A stretch of DNA of 9,759 nucleotides from CAUZEO01 sp963578625 (GTDB lineage: Bacteria; Verrucomicrobiota; Kiritimatiellia; SLOV01): positions 1-9,759 of the forward strand of contig CAUZEO010000201.1 of the NCBI GenBank assembly GCA_963578625.1. The letters are read 5' to 3'. The notes below the pieces were generated by a model. That model searched no databases, was not told the origin of the DNA, and worked only from the letters and a program-made list of their open reading frames with translations. The position numbers and the translations under genes are program-made. Below are positions 6,006-9,759 of the stretch, piece by piece. How positions within the stretch are numbered: the stretch's first letter is position 1; every line of letters starts with the position of its first letter.

Positions 6006-6971
6006 TTGAACGCGGATCAGCAGGAAGAGGTCTTGTCTGATGTCCTGGCGGCCTGGCCTTCATGGGGGGACAGGATCGCCCATGCCGTGAAACTCGAAGA
6101 CGTATGCGTACAAGTTACAGATTTCCTGCATCAGATGCTCAAAATCAAGGTTGCCGCCTGTCTCTTGTGCGTCGACGAGGATTTCTTCTGTCATATTTCC
6201 GGCGCCACCGCGCGGGAGGAACAGATTCGACAGTCGATTCTCGACGCCTGGAAAAGCACCGTCAAATCACCTATCGCTGAAGAAAACATTGAATGGAGTT
6301 TTGCCGCCTCTCAGGATCCCGGTACCGCGGAGACCCCCGCTGAATATATTACCGGGCCCATCCTTTCCGACGGAACACCCCGCGGACTGGTTCTTGCGAA
6401 CGAGGATGAAGGAGCCGCCTGGAAGGTTGATGCCGTTTCGGCGCTCCTCGGACCATCCTTCACTGCGCTGGAGAGGCTTCGTCGTGAAGGCAGACGGGAT
6501 CCATTGACTGGCATTTCAAACCGCGCGGCGTTCCAAGAGTCGCTGGATCGTCAACTGGGCCTCGCTCGACGCCACGAAACACCGGTGAGTATCCTTCTGC
6601 TGGACCTCAACCGGCTCAAGGCAGTAAACGACACCTTCGGACACCCCGCGGGAGACACCGTGCTGAAAACCCTCGTGGAGCGGGTGCGTGAAACCATTCG
6701 GGAATCCGATGTTTTTTCCCGATTCGGAGGCGACGAATTTGCGATTCTCCTTCCCCAGACGGACCACGCCGGGGCTGCGGTGGTAGCCCAACGCATTTCG
6801 GGCAGCCTTCGGGACGCGCCCGCGGAGTTTGGATCACGGCAGATTCCGATTTCCGCTGACATCGGCATCGGTGGGTGGACACCGGGAGAACCGGAACCGA
6901 TAGCGGGCAAGATTCTCAACGAGGCGGATAGAGACCTTTATGCCAAGAAATCACAGGGGCGGGGATTCTAA
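6006..6971 (+). CDS. Diguanylate cyclase (GGDEF) with N-terminal GAF-like sensor domain
   Basis: A 321-residue cytosolic protein with no membrane segment. Residues 1 to about 155 form a sensor region of GAF-like size and pattern. They contain Cys34, Cys52, Cys55 and Cys62 (CLLC, then FFCH), and end in a short linker helix that feeds into the catalytic domain. The GGDEF domain starts at DPLTGISNRAAF (165-176). It continues with LLLDLNRLKAVNDTFGHPAGD (197-217, the usual 'D.D.FK.iND..GH..GD' region, here with L-N-R in place of D-H-F) and has an intact active-site GGDEF at 241-245. An inhibitory I-site RxxD (RESD, 232-235) sits at the standard five-residue distance, so product feedback inhibition by c-di-GMP is expected. 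It makes c-di-GMP from two GTP. It starts with TTG and is probably cotranscribed with the epimerase gene 46 bases downstream. The ligand of the sensor half is unknown. Confidence 0.92.
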   Translation: MNADQQEEVLSDVLAAWPSWGDRIAHAVKLEDVCVQVTDFLHQMLKIKVAACLLCVDEDFFCHISGATAREEQIRQSILDAWKSTVKSPIAEENIEWSFAASQDPGTAETPAEYITGPILSDGTPRGLVLANEDEGAAWKVDAVSALLGPSFTALERLRREGRRDPLTGISNRAAFQESLDRQLGLARRHETPVSILLLDLNRLKAVNDTFGHPAGDTVLKTLVERVRETIRESDVFSRFGGDEFAILLPQTDHAGAAVVAQRISGSLRDAPAEFGSRQIPISADIGIGGWTPGEPEPIAGKILNEADRDLYAKKSQGRGF

Positions 6972-7017
6972 AAGAAGGTTGAATGTTGGGAGGTGGGCGT
7001 TCATCCTCACATTGGCC

Positions 7018-7962
7018 ATGAAAAAATGCGTCGTTACCGGAGCCGCGGGATTCATCGGATCCCATTTGTGCGAGTCGTTGCTCGCAGATGGAATCAATGT
7101 GGTCGGGATCGACGCCTTCATCCCCTATTACCCCGCAGACGTAAAGCGTAAGAATCTACAACCGGCACTGGAGCACTCGCGGTTTGAGTTCCAGGAGTTG
7201 GACCTTCGCACCGATTCGCTGGACGCGGCCCTGGAGGGCGCCGACACGGTGATACACCTCGCGGCAATGCCCGGGCTCCGGCGAAGTTGGAGTGAATTTG
7301 AGCTCTATAGCTCCTGCAACATAAATGGAACGCAGCGACTGCTGGATACAGTCCACCACAGCTCGGTGGAACACTTCATTTGTGGATCGACATCCAGCGT
7401 GTACGGGAAGGAAGCTGTGGGTCCGGAGTCCGCCGAGCTGGCGCCCGCTTCTCCCTACGGCCTGACAAAACTCGCGGCGGAGAATCTGTGCAGAGCGTAC
7501 GAAATGAACTTCGGCCTGCCGGTTACCGTTCTGCGTCTCTTTTCGGTGTACGGCCCCCGGCAACGACCGGATATGGCGTACACGATCCTGATCGACTGCC
7601 TTCTTCACTCCAAGCCATTCACCCGTCTTGGGACCGGCGAGCAGACCCGCAGCAACACATTCGTTACGGATTGCGTGCAGGGCATTCGGCTTGCGGCCGC
7701 AAAGCCGGACCGGTCGATTGGCGAAACATTCAATATCGGAGGCGGCGAAGTCGTCAGTCTCAATGAAGTGATTACGATTCTCGAATCAATGACTTCGTCC
7801 AAACTGTCGATCAATCCGGGTCCATCATGCCCCGGGGATCAGCTTCACACCCGGGCGAATATCGACAAGGCAATGGATCTTCTCGGATATCTTCCATCGA
7901 CCGCGGTGCGCGAAGGACTCGCTGCACAGCTCGAGTGGCGAGGCGCCGTGTCGGCGATTTGA
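7018..7962 (+). CDS. NAD-dependent epimerase/dehydratase (extended SDR, nucleotide-sugar type)
   Basis: A 314-residue protein. The N-terminal Rossmann motif GAAGFIG (8-14) follows MKKCVVT directly. Further family blocks are HLAAMPGLRRSW (80-91), the catalytic STSSVYG (124-130) and Y147-x-x-x-K151 in SPYGLTKLAAENL, then RLFSVYGPRQRPDM (173-186), FVTDCVQGI (215-223) and FNIGGGE (238-244). These match enzymes such as UDP-glucose/UDP-glucuronate 4-epimerases and UDP-glucuronate decarboxylases, which make precursors for surface polysaccharides. The substrate cannot be fixed from the sequence, so no symbol is given. ATG 7018 is chosen because the Rossmann strand begins there. Its ribosome binding site is poor: the nearest GGGAGGT (6988-6994) is 23 bases away, and a TTG at 7012 is an alternative start. 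The open frame begins further upstream inside the diguanylate cyclase gene, but that extension looks non-coding. Confidence 0.9.
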   Translation: MKKCVVTGAAGFIGSHLCESLLADGINVVGIDAFIPYYPADVKRKNLQPALEHSRFEFQELDLRTDSLDAALEGADTVIHLAAMPGLRRSWSEFELYSSCNINGTQRLLDTVHHSSVEHFICGSTSSVYGKEAVGPESAELAPASPYGLTKLAAENLCRAYEMNFGLPVTVLRLFSVYGPRQRPDMAYTILIDCLLHSKPFTRLGTGEQTRSNTFVTDCVQGIRLAAAKPDRSIGETFNIGGGEVVSLNEVITILESMTSSKLSINPGPSCPGDQLHTRANIDKAMDLLGYLPSTAVREGLAAQLEWRGAVSAI

Positions 7963-7986
7963 CGCCGGCCGAGCTGCCCAAGCGAT

Positions 7987-8038
7987 GATCATGCAGCGAG
8001 AAGTTTTGAGCTCGCTCAGCCTTTCGCTGATCATGATC
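7987..8038 (+). terminator. Long imperfect hairpin after the epimerase gene
   Basis: The sequence gatcatgcagcga (7987-7999) pairs with tcgctg-at-catgatc (8024-8038): 13 bp with a two-base bulge, beginning 24 bases after the stop codon and followed by pyrimidine-rich tcctcttcttgctcc. An alternative inner stem, agcgag (7995-8000) with ctcgct (8011-8016), would exclude part of the long one. A transcript-end structure is the simplest reading. The lack of a clean T-run and the repeat-like surroundings keep confidence moderate. Confidence 0.45.
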
Positions 8039-8039
8039 T

Positions 8040-8200
8040 CCTCTTCTTGCTCCGGGTCAGCCTTGGAAAACCAACCTACGTCTGGCTCCGGCCCCCTCCG
8101 GTGGTAACCAAAGCGCCGTCGCCGCTTCGCTCTGCCGGCGCACTCCAAATGATCTCACCAACATGCCTGAAGAGCCCGCGATGGGGTGGTGAAGGTAAAA
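8040..8200 (-). repeat. Probable dispersed-repeat sequence in the spacer
   Basis: This stretch has no credible gene. On the minus strand it reads as a very basic pseudo-peptide (ECAGRAKRRRRFG) from about 8146 down, and the DNA there (gagtgcgccggcagagcga and onward) resembles short dispersed repeats I associate with Verrucomicrobiota-type genomes. That resemblance is from memory. Only one copy is in this window, so repeat status cannot be shown here. Confidence 0.3.
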
Positions 8201-8224
8201 CGTGTTCAACTCCAAGGGAAAGGG

Positions 8225-9721
8225 CTAAGAGTCGGCGGGCTTGGGCGCGGCGCTTTCGGGCGGTTTCCCGCGGGGCCGGCGCTTGCGACGGCTACGGTCG
8301 CGGTCGCCGCCCTTGTCGCTCGCTCGTGCCGCGGTAGGCACGGCCAGCCTCCCGTTGTAAAACTCGATCACGTGGCCTCGATCGATCAGCCAGCGCATAT
8401 TATTAAGAACTTCGGTCACTTCCGCGGAGTTTGGGTCGTTCCCCGGCTGCAACCCATCCACTAATTCCTGTCGCGTACAGCCGGGATGATCGCGAAGAAA
8501 CGCCATTTCCGCACGAATGGTCTCGATCGCCGCGCCAGGATCCAATGGCCGAGGATGCACCGCCGTCACGAACGCATCTTTTCGATTCACTTTAAAAATG
8601 TGCATCCGCATATGACGAAACGCCGGCCGCATCGCGAAATTTAAGGACAGCGGAAAGCGGTTTTCCCTCTGCCACGCGTCCCGAATCTCGCGCTTCAAAC
8701 CTTCATCCGGACTGCTCAGAGCCGCTTTTGCCGGGACAATGATCCTCCGCGATGCCTGGATCCGGTTCGGTATCACCTCGTCCTGAAAATGCCGGCGAGC
8801 CTCCTCTTCGGTCATCACTTCCCGCGTGTCCTCTTTCTCTTCCCCATCCGCTTCGCCATCGGCAGGAGTCTTTTCCTTGATCCGAAACTTTTTGTGGAGA
8901 CGATTTTCGTTTTTCCACTGCTCCACCAACTCGGGATCACGAACGATTTCGACTTTTTCGCGGTAGGCATCCGCCGTCATGTTCGAAAACTTTGTGGAGA
9001 CCATCTCCTGGATCCGTGCCTGAAAACCGTGATAATTGGGCGGGCCTAATATTTCACCGGTTATGCGGCATCGGCCGACGCACACAAAATTTCCTGCCGG
9101 CGCCTCCCCTTCTTCAACTTCCACATCGTAGAAGTCGTCGAGATGGTGGCGGACCAGGTGTTGAATCAGCCGCTCTCGGTCCGTTGAAATTAGTCCGCTA
9201 GGCTTGAACTGAAACAGATTCAGGCCGTCGCGCGATTCTTTATCATTGCGCAACTGGATCTTGAGAAGATGGTGATCGGGTTTGCCGATGAAAAGCGATG
9301 CCAATTCCATGATGGGATACGCTTTGCCGGTCCGGTGCATCTCCTTGACCATCGCATTCAACTTGTTGCGGTCAGGTAGAAAAGCGATCTCTACCGGAAT
9401 GGGCGGAGCGACAGGCTCCCTTTTCGGACGGCGATCCCGGTCACTACGGTCACGGGACGGCGGGCGTCCTTCGCGTTTGCCTCCTCCCTTCCCGCGGGCG
9501 GCGCCGCGATCCTGCCTCCCGCGGCCGCCGTCTCCCCTCCGGTCGCCACCCCGCTGGCTGCGACCACGGTCGTGGGAACGTGTCCCGCGATGGTCGGCGT
9601 ACGGATTCTGGTTCGACTCCGTCCGCGCCCATTCGGGCACAAAATTCAAATCCAGCAAAAGATCCTGCGAAACTTTTGCGTCCCCCTGATCTTCAGGGGC
9701 TGGCTGGGTGTCGGTGCTCAT
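8225..9721 (-). CDS. Large RG/RS-rich basic protein of unknown function, putative nucleic-acid binding
   Basis: A 498-residue protein from ATG 9721 to TAG at 8227-8225; an AAGG lies 10 bases before the start. I do not recognise a named family. Residues 1-40 are acidic and include LLLDLNFVPEWAR. Residues 45-102 are a disordered, strongly basic RG/RD-rich stretch (RGGDRRGDGGRGR is typical). Residues 105-460 look folded: FLPDRNKLNAMVKEMHRTGKAYP near 114, then a domain with many charged residues and CVGRC (214-218), then an acidic, lysine-rich insertion at about 283-305. Residues 400-462 (EMAFLRDHPGCTRQELVDGL and onward, WLIDRGHVIEFYNGRLAV) resemble a winged-helix unit with a terminal beta-hairpin wing. 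The tail from 470 is again very basic (RSRRKRRPRG). RG-rich ends around a folded core suggest RNA or DNA binding; this is inference. No signal peptide or membrane segment is seen. Confidence 0.8.
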   Translation of the reverse strand: MSTDTQPAPEDQGDAKVSQDLLLDLNFVPEWARTESNQNPYADHRGTRSHDRGRSQRGGDRRGDGGRGRQDRGAARGKGGGKREGRPPSRDRSDRDRRPKREPVAPPIPVEIAFLPDRNKLNAMVKEMHRTGKAYPIMELASLFIGKPDHHLLKIQLRNDKESRDGLNLFQFKPSGLISTDRERLIQHLVRHHLDDFYDVEVEEGEAPAGNFVCVGRCRITGEILGPPNYHGFQARIQEMVSTKFSNMTADAYREKVEIVRDPELVEQWKNENRLHKKFRIKEKTPADGEADGEEKEDTREVMTEEEARRHFQDEVIPNRIQASRRIIVPAKAALSSPDEGLKREIRDAWQRENRFPLSLNFAMRPAFRHMRMHIFKVNRKDAFVTAVHPRPLDPGAAIETIRAEMAFLRDHPGCTRQELVDGLQPGNDPNSAEVTEVLNNMRWLIDRGHVIEFYNGRLAVPTAARASDKGGDRDRSRRKRRPRGKPPESAAPKPADS

Positions 9722-9759
9722 CGTGCTCAGGCCTTACGCATTTCCCATGCAAAACGGGC

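Noticed and set aside
6940..7017. Upstream in-frame extension of the epimerase into the diguanylate cyclase gene
   Set aside because: The extra 26 residues (MPRNHRGGDSKRR and onward) are out-of-frame coding sequence of the cyclase end; family members start at the Rossmann strand.
7825..8148. Minus-strand open frame of about 107 codons between the epimerase and the RG-rich gene
   Set aside because: It overlaps the epimerase end antisense, has a repeat-like arginine-rich composition and shows no family signal or good ribosome binding site.
8200..9721. Plus-strand open frames opposite the RG-rich gene
   Set aside because: They are antisense shadows of the RG codons. The minus-strand protein has a clean start, a ribosome binding site and a structured core.
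1..9759. CRISPR arrays, tRNA or rRNA genes, prophage or defence modules
   Set aside because: No regularly spaced direct repeats, no cloverleaf or rRNA-like sequence, and no phage, toxin-antitoxin or defence-associated domains were seen in any frame. The EEP-fold protein alone does not suggest a defence system.

Overview
The window looks like an ordinary chromosomal stretch of a GC-rich Gram-negative bacterium. Direct evidence for two membranes is an outer-membrane efflux lipoprotein with a clear lipobox, preceded by the tail of its periplasmic adaptor. The lineage is uncertain. Three copies of a short hairpin repeat, a second repeat-like spacer and the RG-rich conserved-type protein at the right end remind me of Verrucomicrobiota and other PVC-group genomes, but this is recollection and not something the sequence proves.

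Layout, left to right. Positions 2-316 (+) hold the end of an HlyD/RND-type membrane fusion protein, whose stop codon overlaps the start of a TolC-family outer-membrane lipoprotein (316-1674, +); together they are the distal part of an efflux or secretion operon. A 343-nt spacer follows with a stem-loop, hairpin repeat copy 1 and a second hairpin. At 2018-2398 (+) lies a secreted alpha/beta-hydrolase remnant that is cut off exactly where repeat copy 2 begins, in inverted orientation. A full-length, membrane-anchored thioredoxin-domain protein of the YyaL/SPATA20 (DUF255) family follows (2446-4722, +). Its stop codon is the first triplet of repeat copy 3. That copy fills the short gap to a convergent, membrane-anchored endonuclease/exonuclease/phosphatase-family protein (4755-5933, -).

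Divergent from that gene, and probably forming a two-gene unit, are a cytosolic diguanylate cyclase with an intact active site and I-site (6006-6971, +) and an extended-SDR nucleotide-sugar epimerase/dehydratase (7018-7962, +). A c-di-GMP enzyme beside a sugar-nucleotide enzyme suggests a link to surface polysaccharide, which is inference from context. A roughly 260-nt spacer without a credible gene carries a long imperfect hairpin and a sequence resembling a dispersed repeat. The right end is a large RG/RS-rich basic protein of unknown function, probably nucleic-acid binding (8225-9721, -).

I found no convincing new multi-gene system. The most interesting signals are the hairpin repeat family (one copy used as a stop codon, another fused to a broken gene), the RG-rich unknown protein, and the cysteine cluster in the sensor half of the diguanylate cyclase.
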